Below are positions 32,643 to 39,495 of a stretch of 64,000 bases of DNA, one piece after another. The notes beneath the pieces were generated by a model, which saw only the letters and a program-made list of their open reading frames with translations, was not told where the DNA came from and did not search any database. Source of the DNA: Paenibacillus sp. GP183 (GTDB lineage: Bacteria > Bacillota > Bacilli > Paenibacillales > NBRC-103111); assembly GCF_900104695.1 (NCBI RefSeq), contig NZ_FNSW01000001.1, positions 2,294,001 through 2,358,000 on the forward strand, in the 5' to 3' direction. The translations under genes were made by a program, and so were the position numbers. The first letter of the stretch is position 1. Each line of letters starts with the position of its first letter.

Positions 32643-32812
32643 ATCCTCGCATATAACTGGCGGCGAAACGTTCAATTCACGCGACCACGGACTTGGGCAC
32701 GTTAGCTTGTGTTAGGATCGTTGATCCGGTTGCGGGGCATAACGTTTGCAACCAGCCCTGTACCAAAATCGTTCGGGTGCGTGGGGTCAACGTTAGGAGA
32801 TCTGAAAGTGGG
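32643..32812. repeat. Second repeat family, copy 2
   Basis: Close to copy 1 over about 90 bases and again at TCAACGTTAGGAGATCTGAA. No gene inside. Confidence 0.85.
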
Positions 32813-32967
32813 CTGTTATATGTGAGCTACGATTGCACTATATCTCATGGTTCCGTGGGGATAACGTTCGCCGCCGCTAAAACAAGCATTAATGTTACCA
32901 GAGTCAATATGACATGCAACTTCGGCAAACCAATAACGTCTATGGTTGTAAGAAGCGGGGGGTTAAT

Positions 32968-33855
32968 ATGAGAAAATTATGGTTATCCATCGTCTGGATA
33001 TTGCTTATAGTCCTGTCAGTAGGTTGTGGCGATAAACCTGCATTGAGTCAGGACCAAAGTAATAACTTATCGATTAAAAAGGAAGGTCCAGCGATTATAA
33101 AGGAAGGTCCAGCTCCGCGTTATTTAGAATGGACAATCACATCAGAGCGTGAGGAATATAAACAAGGCGAGACCGTCAGCTTCGTTATTAATATAAAGAA
33201 CGTTTGGAGTGAATCCCTTCATATATCCAACACTCCAAATATTTTGGTTGGCTCCGCTACGGAGCCCACAAATAAATATGATCATATTTTAATACCTAAT
33301 TTGAGTGACAAAACTATACAACCTGGAGAAACAATACGCTCAACGACTACCTGGACGCAAAGCGGTAAGCCTGGTTTGTATCAAGTCGAGTTCGGTGATA
33401 TTGTTTTTGACCATTCAACAGTGAGCGGAGGCGGAAAACGCTTCTTTGTTAAATATCCGCCTGATGCTGTTCAAATAAAAACAATCGAGCATGAAGTAAA
33501 AACTCAGCTTCCAACAGAAAAAGGTGAACTTACTTTTGTGCTTAAACGCATCGAGATGAATGAGCATGAAACAAAGGTATACTTTGATTTCCTCACTGAT
33601 TTAGAAGCACCCATGGGATTTCAGATGTCATTAGCCAGAGCGGCCGGAAATAGTGAAATTGCACCTGAACCTAATAAAGGCGTTGAGCAAAGTGGACAAA
33701 AAAACGGAGTTATTCAAGGGCTTGCTAAGTTTAATCCGGTAACGAAGGATGCTACCAAGCTTCATATCATTATTTCTGATTGGTCAGTGATCTATAAGGG
33801 AGTAAAAACAGAGGTCGTAAAAGGCCCATGGATCATCGATGTTCCGCTTCAGTAA
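32968..33855 (+). CDS. Lipoprotein with immunoglobulin-like domains (array family A, copy 2)
   Basis: Start at ATG 32968 after GGGGGGTTAAT. Lipoprotein signal MRKLWLSIVWILLIVLSVGC. The mature part includes a short internal duplication (KKEGPAI, KEGPAPR), a DUF4352-like or BsuPI-like Ig domain (SEREEYKQGETVSFVINIKN, then LYQVEF) and a C-terminal domain ending PWIIDVPLQ. Its layout and several phrases match the lipoprotein at 18696, so the family has two array members in opposite orientation. Probably surface-exposed. Confidence 0.78.
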   Translation: MRKLWLSIVWILLIVLSVGCGDKPALSQDQSNNLSIKKEGPAIIKEGPAPRYLEWTITSEREEYKQGETVSFVINIKNVWSESLHISNTPNILVGSATEPTNKYDHILIPNLSDKTIQPGETIRSTTTWTQSGKPGLYQVEFGDIVFDHSTVSGGGKRFFVKYPPDAVQIKTIEHEVKTQLPTEKGELTFVLKRIEMNEHETKVYFDFLTDLEAPMGFQMSLARAAGNSEIAPEPNKGVEQSGQKNGVIQGLAKFNPVTKDATKLHIIISDWSVIYKGVKTEVVKGPWIIDVPLQ

Positions 33856-34129
33856 GTAACCTTTGAAGGATAAACCGACCCAAGGGAATGAAATCGTCTT
33901 TCGTTTGGATTGATTAGGATTACGGGTAAGTTACTTCTAAATAAGAACGCCCAAAGGGGTCATCCCAAAGGCGTATTTGCATATTACCGCTATTTACCGA
34001 CGACAAACTGACACGTACGTTTCCAGAAGTAGCTGCCGTTAATGCTTCCAACGTCCAGCAGCGGGTTTCGTGGGGATGACGTTCGCCGCCGCGTTACTTA
34101 CTGTAATCAGCGTCAGTTTACGGAAGGAA
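33856..34129. repeat. Gene-free mosaic with second-family pieces
   Basis: Contains GGTTTCGTGGGGATGACGTT and CGCCGCCGCG, also found near 28990-29140 and 32860. No coding frame is supported. Confidence 0.5.
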
Positions 34130-34277
34130 ACGTTCGCTAACGGTTGCTCACATGCCGCAGCCGCGGTAGCACACGCCGAGTTATCGTCATCATACGTTTA
34201 GTATACGTTTTCACGGACAAAAAAAACGGCTGCCGATAGTAACCGCTATTCGCCGCTATCGTTCCTCGTTAGTTCAA
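34130..34277 (-). repeat. Long composite cassette site, second copy
   Basis: GCTAACGGTTGCTCACATGC, GCAGCCGCGGTAGCACACGC, AAAAAAAACGGCTGCCGAT and right box CGCTATCGTTCCTCGTTAG then TTCAA. About 85-90% like the copy at 30420. Confidence 0.8.
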
Positions 34278-34329
34278 TGTTCAATTGCAAATTAACCAGT
34301 AGATGTGTCCGTTTTTACAGTTTCTGGTT

Positions 34330-34512
34330 TCATATTCGATAACTCATTGAAGTCGCAAACAGCATTAAACAGATTAACATAAACAAAAAGTTAATTTTAT
34401 AGGGTTTTCTCATCATTGTTGTATCCAAAACTAATGAAAATTTCCCTGGAGGATCACTCCATTCCCACCATATGTGGAACATAATTTGCGATTGCCATAT
34501 ATACCGTTCCAA
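34330..34512 (-). CDS. Small membrane protein, probably truncated or frameshifted
   Basis: Sixty codons from TTG 34512 with no ribosome site. The C-terminal span INFLFMLICLMLFATSMSYR is clear, and a second hydrophobic run (FLIAGSIFFLSGTFHLERYI) continues upstream in the same frame until a stop at about 34585. So the gene once had two spans and has lost its start. Function unknown. Confidence 0.4.
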   Translation of the reverse strand: MERYIWQSQIMFHIWWEWSDPPGKFSLVLDTTMMRKPYKINFLFMLICLMLFATSMSYRI

Positions 34513-34628
34513 ATGGAAAGTTCCAGATAAAAAGAAGATTGATCCAGCTATTAAAAAACGATCACCTAATAAATAAAATCACTTCCCTGGGCCTCTCACA
34601 ATTTCCGTTTATTCAAAACTGATTAACT

Positions 34629-35132
34629 TCATTCTTTCCATGTAAGTTCTATCCCTCCAGACTGCTTTTCGGCTAGTATTCTACCGTTATTGCTATCGCC
34701 GATTTCTTCTATCTTCAACGTGTATGGCAACAGTAATTTCTTCCAATCACGTTCATTGGTTAATGCCGCGGAATTGCTTAGATACGATTCAACCACTTGT
34801 TTTAGTCGGTAGTCCGTTATTTTAGTACGATCAATACCAATACCGACCTTAATTAATTTTTGATTTTGATCACTTGCCGTACCAGAACGAATGATACCTG
34901 GCTCTCTGTTTAATTCAGTAGTATTTCTTCCTAAAGCACTGATTATTTCCGAAAAATTGTTTGTGTTAGTGCTATGAGATAAGGTGACCAGAATGATTGT
35001 GAACACAGTTGCTTGAACAATAGCAATTATTAAATCCTTTTTCCAATAAGTCTTTGCCCAGGGACTGAACAATCGTAATATTAGGAAACTGCCAATAAAA
35101 GAGCTTACCAAAGCTAAAATAAATCCTTGCAT
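34629..35132 (-). CDS. Membrane protein with outer domain, 167 aa
   Basis: Starts ATG 35132 after AAAAAGGAGAGTAAACA. Two N-terminal spans (residues 1-20 and 32-52), then a polar region ending with KIEEIGDSNNGRILAEKQSG. No family recognised. A short remnant of a right box (TTCCGTTTATTCAAA) sits at 34603, near its 3' end. Confidence 0.7.
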   Translation of the reverse strand: MQGFILALVSSFIGSFLILRLFSPWAKTYWKKDLIIAIVQATVFTIILVTLSHSTNTNNFSEIISALGRNTTELNREPGIIRSGTASDQNQKLIKVGIGIDRTKITDYRLKQVVESYLSNSAALTNERDWKKLLLPYTLKIEEIGDSNNGRILAEKQSGGIELTWKE

Positions 35133-35255
35133 TGTTTACTCTCCTTTTTTGATGAAGTTCGGATTTTCAATTCTTGTGATACGGTCTAATTTTAAGCATT
35201 GTTTTTCCTAATGTAACAGAGTGAAATGATCTTGCCAATTTCTTTTCTACTAATC

Positions 35256-35273
35256 TGCCCGTTAGCTCAACGA
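35256..35273 (-). repeat. Left box of a cassette site
   Basis: TGCCCGTTAGCTCAACGA only; no stem or right box before the DUF6199-like gene's stop at 35291. Confidence 0.6.
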
Positions 35274-35290
35274 CGTGATAAGTTATTCTT

Positions 35291-35491
35291 TTATAAAAAC
35301 CAAAAAATCAATACACCGCTTAAACCGGCAAGTGTAACTATAATCCCACCAAAGCGTGTTGACTTTACATACAAGTCCGATGGCTCTGTCGCATCATTAG
35401 ACTTCCAATTCTCTGTAATGGACCATATTATTGACGGCTTGAATAACATCATCCATCCCAGAAGAACAAGAAGAACGCTTATAAATTCCAT
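35291..35491 (-). CDS. DUF6199-like two-span membrane protein
   Basis: Start at the internal ATG (MEFISVLLVLLGWMMLFKPS) near 35491, with CGAGGGGGACATAAT upstream; the longer frame to 35560 begins with an unsupported TTG. Two spans flank the phrase WSITENWKSNDATEPSDLYV, which fits DUF6199/YccF-style small Bacillales proteins with 'W.itEsWKs.da.ePS..Y'. Function unknown. Confidence 0.78.
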   Translation of the reverse strand: MEFISVLLVLLGWMMLFKPSIIWSITENWKSNDATEPSDLYVKSTRFGGIIVTLAGLSGVLIFWFL

Positions 35492-35567
35492 ATTATGTCC
35501 CCCTCGAAACAATTCTTTACCACTGTGATACGCACACAAATGGAAAAAGTTACAGAACAAACTGCGA

Positions 35568-35700
35568 ACGTCTCTTAGCTTATATTAGGATCGTTGATCC
35601 GGCTGCGGCATAACGCAATTTGTCTTCAACTAAAGGACGCGTGACGGTATCAATATCATTCGGGTCCGTGGGTCAACGTTGGGGATCTGAAGGCGGAACG
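35568..35700. repeat. Second repeat family, copy 3
   Basis: TTAGCTTATATTAGGATCGT then TGATCCGGCTGCGGCATAAC and GGTCAACGTTGGGGATCTGA. Shorter than copies 1 and 2. Confidence 0.8.
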
Positions 35701-35845
35701 GTTACTTACGTGCTGCAGCCGGGGGTATAACTACGTCGAGTTTATCGGCATCACACATTGCACGTTTAGCATACGTTTTGACGGAGGAACAAAAAAACGG
35801 CTACCGATGCACCAGCTATTCGCCGCTATCATTCTCCGTTAGCTG
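35700..35845 (-). repeat. Long composite cassette site, third copy
   Basis: GTGCTGCAGCCGGGGGTATA, TTAGCATACGTTTTGACGGA, AAAAAACGGCTACCGAT and right box CGCTATCATTCTCCGTTAG. It encodes the last residues (SANGE) and stop of the gene at 35829. Confidence 0.8.
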
Positions 35846-37355
35846 AATCGGAAATTCGCGTATAATTCATTTCACTGTCAACGATCCATTTACTAGATAA
35901 TATGAATGCTATATTCTGTGTTTTCTCCAAAAGGTGTTTGTTCATTTGATGGGTTTTATCAACATATTGATATAAGGTAGCTACAAAGGTACCATAGTCA
36001 AAGTGTACCCACATTGGTTTATCCGATGCTGTGTTATTTAGCTGAATTACGGACTCGTTGAAACCCCAAAAGCGATTGTTGAATAGGTCGACAGTAATTA
36101 GTGATGACTGAGAAGACTCTAACCAATCAGGTTGAACAATTTGTTCCATTTGATCGGCTTGCTGTAAGTGTATAAGTTCACCTGTTTTCAAGTTAATTAA
36201 CTTATAATTTATATCGGTTTTTGTGGGTGTATTTCCCTCGGCTTTTATATGCAGTTGATAGTATTGAAGCACAGCATAATCCTTACCCTTTACCCAGCCA
36301 GCCAGTTCAACTCTCCAAGATGAGGTTTTATCCATTTCGATTTTCTGTACTATTTTACCCACGGAGTTCATGAACTTTATCCCCTGTGGAGCAATAATCA
36401 TACCGTCTTCCCCGCCAAGAACATTCTTTAAATCTTTATTAAAGGTAAAGTGATAGACCATGTATTGACTATCTTTACGCCATTGAACAGCTGGATACAT
36501 CCTAAAGCCCTTGCCCATATCGATCGTAGCAATGACCTTTTCTTGCAAATCATATAGCTTATCTTCAAACCAAAAGGAATTTCCATCAGGAGCAGGGTGC
36601 ACACTGTATTGAGGCCAAGTATTTGGGTAGCTGCCTTTCATTAAACGGCTTGTTTTATGTTTTAAATCGAAGATCCACATCTGTCCGCCTTTATAGCTAG
36701 ACAGCACTAAGGTATCGCGTTGTTCATTTAGCCATCCCCGTGTAAAAAAATCCTGTGATATATCGTTAGGTTGGTTCACAAACAAAGTTTCTGTTTTTCC
36801 GGTATCAACATTCAGGGTATCGATAGAGTAGGTTGTTTTGTTCGTTTTATTATCCCCGTGTACGGCTACGTAAACCATTCGTTGATCATCAATAAAACCG
36901 TAAACTCTGGCTACAGAATCCACCGAGTATTCATCAGTAATAGGTGAATTCGTCATAGAATAAACGTGCATCTCTTGGGTATCTGGATGAATGATAACAA
37001 CACTTTCTCGGTAATGACGTTGATTGAGTTCATTGATATCGATCTTTCGCATGATATGGACGACCCTTGGGCTGTTGGGAATTTGTAATGTTTGCATAAC
37101 AAAAAAATTTCCGTCCTTGGTTTCCGACTCCAATTTAAATCCGTTCTTATTTAGTATAAGGGTGGCTGACAGATCGGTAAATGACTGTGTGGGGGTAGCC
37201 GCGGAAGTTGATTCTGGTGATGTTGGTAGAAGGGAAGACTCCACAATATGCTCATTGGTTTGATTTGAAGTAAGCGGAGTCGGAGTAAGATTAAAGGATT
37301 TGGATTCACAAGCAGCGAGTAGCAATAAAGCTATAACAATAATCAGTCGTTTCAT
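35829..37355 (-). CDS. Lipoprotein with TolB/WD40-like beta-propeller
   Basis: A 508-residue lipoprotein: MKRLIIVIALLLLAACES, lipidated Cys16, a Ser/Thr-rich linker (residues 20-60), then repeated propeller blades such as VYGFIDDQRMVYVAVHGDNK, GSYPNTWPQYSVHPAPDGNS and QYMVYHFTFNKDLK. It is likely surface-exposed and ligand-binding. Translation may be controlled: its GGAGGT lies in a perfect 12-base stem (37364-37400). The C-terminal residues SANGE are encoded by the cassette site, so gene and site have fused. Related in style to the propeller at 21507. Confidence 0.8.
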   Translation of the reverse strand: MKRLIIVIALLLLAACESKSFNLTPTPLTSNQTNEHIVESSLLPTSPESTSAATPTQSFTDLSATLILNKNGFKLESETKDGNFFVMQTLQIPNSPRVVHIMRKIDINELNQRHYRESVVIIHPDTQEMHVYSMTNSPITDEYSVDSVARVYGFIDDQRMVYVAVHGDNKTNKTTYSIDTLNVDTGKTETLFVNQPNDISQDFFTRGWLNEQRDTLVLSSYKGGQMWIFDLKHKTSRLMKGSYPNTWPQYSVHPAPDGNSFWFEDKLYDLQEKVIATIDMGKGFRMYPAVQWRKDSQYMVYHFTFNKDLKNVLGGEDGMIIAPQGIKFMNSVGKIVQKIEMDKTSSWRVELAGWVKGKDYAVLQYYQLHIKAEGNTPTKTDINYKLINLKTGELIHLQQADQMEQIVQPDWLESSQSSLITVDLFNNRFWGFNESVIQLNNTASDKPMWVHFDYGTFVATLYQYVDKTHQMNKHLLEKTQNIAFILSSKWIVDSEMNYTRISDSANGE

Positions 37356-37363
37356 TCGAAAGG

Positions 37364-37400
37364 ACCTCCGTCTAATATGTTATACTCCTTAGACGGAGGT
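37364..37400 (-). promoter_or_regulatory. Hairpin that hides the ribosome site of the propeller lipoprotein
   Basis: On the minus strand ACCTCCGTCTAA pairs perfectly with TTAGACGGAGGT across a 13-base loop; the second arm contains the GGAGGT that serves ATG 37355. This suggests translation control or blocking of read-through expression. Confidence 0.6.
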
Positions 37401-37557
37401 ATTAGTAAAAAGTTTCCATTTGATTTGTTGTCTGTTTCTTAAAATTTAAGCTGCTTTTTTAGTCTTTCATCTTAAATTAGAAATCGAATTGGATTTCGAC
37501 ATGTCTATATCTCCAGAATATCTTCTGCGGTGGCTTAGTGGCACGAGGCTCTCTTTA

Positions 37558-37848
37558 TTAGGGGATTTTTTTGGAGTTTTTCAACTTTTTTAACTCATAA
37601 CTTATTTCAGTACGAAGCAGATGTATCTCTTCTTGCACATCACGAACGAATCTTGAAAATAAATATCCAATTAATATTAAACTTACTCCAATAACAGGAA
37701 AAATGATTTTTTTCACAGCACTCGCAGTTTCAGAGAATTCCGAGTAAAAAGTCTGAACACCATAATACTGCCAAAGCCCATAAATAATAAGCACTATTCC
37801 TAGAATGATAACGAAATAAGACAACATTTTGGTTTTACTGAAAAACAT
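37558..37848 (-). CDS. Two-span membrane protein with C-terminal coiled coil, 96 aa
   Basis: Start at ATG 37848 (MFFSKTKMLSYFVIILGIVL) after AATGGGGGTGAAATC. Two spans (residues 10-30 and 50-70), then a helix VQEEIHLLRTEISYELKKLK. This is the same design as the small proteins at 19785 and 26741. It is the last gene before the recombinase locus and no cassette site follows its stop, so it may be outside the array proper. Confidence 0.72.
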   Translation of the reverse strand: MFFSKTKMLSYFVIILGIVLIIYGLWQYYGVQTFYSEFSETASAVKKIIFPVIGVSLILIGYLFSRFVRDVQEEIHLLRTEISYELKKLKNSKKIP

Positions 37849-37961
37849 GATTTCACCCCCATTTAGTAAAATGACGGTTACAATGGACAATGACATATTG
37901 AATAATCGTTAACATGCAAATGTATTTGCTATTGTATTTTGGCGGATTCGAAAACTACAGA

Positions 37962-38261
37962 TTAATTGTCAAACCAAAAGACCACTCTTACACTTTCTGG
38001 GTCTCCTTCTGAAAGCCGCTCTAAAACCGAAAGAGTATCCTGTGCGAATTCCGGTGAAACATCTGAAAGTTTACTACGGGATTTTAGAAGTTCAGGAAGC
38101 ATAAAATAAGAATGACTGTGCCAATCTAAATACTTAAAAGTTGCATTGACATCAGTCAGATTACTCAAACTATTTTCAATAAAGACGATGGCGACCAGTT
38201 TGGTCGCCATTTGTTTCAATTCTTGTGTCTTTTGCACCTTAAAACGGGAACCCGTAATCAA
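37962..38261 (-). CDS. Small partner protein of the coiled-coil gene, 99 aa
   Basis: The frame begins at TTG 38261, overlapping the stop of the upstream gene (TTGA), which suggests translational coupling. The protein is soluble and helical (LTDVNATFKYLDWHSHSYFM, then LPELLKSRSKLSDVSPEFAQ). A perfect inverted repeat ATGGCGACC/GGTCGCCAT at 38188-38210 lies inside it. No family recognised. Its place directly after the coiled-coil gene suggests a shared role in the recombinase locus. Confidence 0.6.
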   Translation of the reverse strand: MITGSRFKVQKTQELKQMATKLVAIVFIENSLSNLTDVNATFKYLDWHSHSYFMLPELLKSRSKLSDVSPEFAQDTLSVLERLSEGDPESVRVVFWFDN

Positions 38262-39034
38262 ACGACAGGGATTTCGATTTGTTCTTCGATTTTTTCTTCT
38301 GTTTTGTTGCGAGGCTTTTTTGGAACTTTTTGAAATTTTTCCGATTTTTCAATGAGCAGCTGCTTCAATACTTGAATTTTCTCTTGTTCAGAAGCAAGAA
38401 GTTTTTCAGAGCCTTGTTGAATGAGTTGGCTCTTATCCAAGTCTGATTGTAAGGATCGAACTTGCTCCTCTAGGTTTCTAACCTTCGCTGGATCAATTTG
38501 TTGCCGTCCATTTTCAAGTTCGACTGTTAGCCTACGAATTTCCTTATCTTTTTCGTCTAGAGCTAGCTGCCAGCCCAGGCTTTTTTCATTCAAGTTATTA
38601 ATTTCCTTCTTCAATACCTGAATCTGATTTTCTTCAAGCTTCTTTTCATCATCCGTTTTTAGTAACATTCCTTGTACTGCTTCCAGCTCATTCTTCATAT
38701 TCTGGACTAGACACTCATTTTCATCTTTCTCCTGTTGGAATTCCCGACTGATAACAACCATTTCATCCGATGCTTTATTGATCAGTTCATGCACTAGAGA
38801 GAGAGTACGCAGCATTTGACGTTCAATGGCAGTTAGATCCCCGCTAAACCATGTGTTTTTACCGCCATTTCTGTTTTGCCGAATTTCATAAGAGTTGATA
38901 ACACTTTCAAACCAGTCTTTTTGTGTGTCATAACCGGAGTCAGCATAAATTTGTTCTACCCTAGCAAATAATTCTGGATTTACTTTAACACCATACGTCT
39001 TATCTTTTTCCGTCTTATCTTTTTCCTTTTCCAT
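38258..39034 (-). CDS. DNA-binding-like protein with long coiled coil
   Basis: A 258-residue protein from ATG 39034 (GGAGGTTTTT before it). Residues 12-52 (YGVKVNPELFARVEQIYADS, then GYDTQKDWFESVINSYEI) look like a ribbon-helix-helix or Arc-type fold. Residues 75-235 form a near-continuous coiled coil (VISREFQQEKDENECLVQNM ... LEEQVRSLQSDLDKSQLIQQ). Such proteins (KfrA-like) bind DNA and oligomerise. It is divergent from the serine recombinases, with GGTTAAC motifs between, so it may regulate or assist them. Confidence 0.72.
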   Translation of the reverse strand: MEKEKDKTEKDKTYGVKVNPELFARVEQIYADSGYDTQKDWFESVINSYEIRQNRNGGKNTWFSGDLTAIERQMLRTLSLVHELINKASDEMVVISREFQQEKDENECLVQNMKNELEAVQGMLLKTDDEKKLEENQIQVLKKEINNLNEKSLGWQLALDEKDKEIRRLTVELENGRQQIDPAKVRNLEEQVRSLQSDLDKSQLIQQGSEKLLASEQEKIQVLKQLLIEKSEKFQKVPKKPRNKTEEKIEEQIEIPVV

Positions 39035-39049
39035 AAAAACCTCCAGTGG

Positions 39050-39112
39050 GGTTAACTTAGAATCCAGGTTAACTTGTGGTCATCTTCTGGTTAACCACAT
39101 TTTTAGGTTAAC
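39050..39112. promoter_or_regulatory. Four GGTTAAC motifs, spacing 17-22-17
   Basis: GGTTAAC occurs at 39050, 39067, 39089 and 39106, giving a symmetric spacing. It lies just upstream of the coiled-coil gene, in the divergent region with the recombinase operon. Likely operator or recombination accessory sites. Confidence 0.65.
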
Positions 39113-39319
39113 TTCTAAAACACTATGCAGTTCTCCAAACTTTTATGCTTCGAATATTTTAAAACCAGTGATTCTTTTCTCTAGATAAATTTTTGCTTAA
39201 CCTTACACCTTGTTCATTCTCACTGAAACCTTTAAACACATTAATGTATAATCAGATAGTTATTTGATTATATTATAAGATATCAAACTGTTTTTAAATA
39301 AGAAGGGGATGAACTCTAA

Positions 39320-39481
39320 ATGACCAATAAGAATAAACAACAAGAACTTAAAATTGCTTCTGTAAGTTTTGTACATGACCCGGAGGCGGCTAAGAAATGG
39401 TTTGAGATATACGTTGAGTCCATTAAAGAACAATTAATAAATGAGTTGGATACGAGCATATGTTTAACTGATGATTATTGA
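39320..39481 (+). CDS. Small acidic protein ahead of the recombinases, 53 aa
   Basis: ATG 39320 opens MTNKNKQQELKIASVSFVHD then PEAAKKWFEIYVESIKEQLI, after AGAAGGGGATGAACTCTAA. The stop at 39481 is 14 bases before the first recombinase start, so it is the first gene of that operon. Small proteins of this size lead several serine-recombinase operons in Bacillales elements, where they may act as directionality or regulatory factors; that role here is inference. Confidence 0.75.
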   Translation: MTNKNKQQELKIASVSFVHDPEAAKKWFEIYVESIKEQLINELDTSICLTDDY

Positions 39482-39495
39482 AAGGCGGGATCTAG

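Noticed and set aside
239-35845. The cassette repeats as classic integron attC sites
   Set aside because: The CGTTAG boxes at the two ends are direct rather than inverted, the third position of the GTTRRRY core does not match, and no IntI gene with its extra alpha-helix is present. I keep 'attC-like' only for the general plan.
239-35845. The cassette repeats as simple transcription terminators
   Set aside because: Most stems lack a following T-run, the flanking boxes are conserved far beyond the stem, and several genes have separate normal terminators (12911, 19750).
39050-39112. GGTTAAC motifs as a plasmid replication origin
   Set aside because: No replication initiator gene is nearby and the motifs are only four; an operator role beside divergent genes is simpler.
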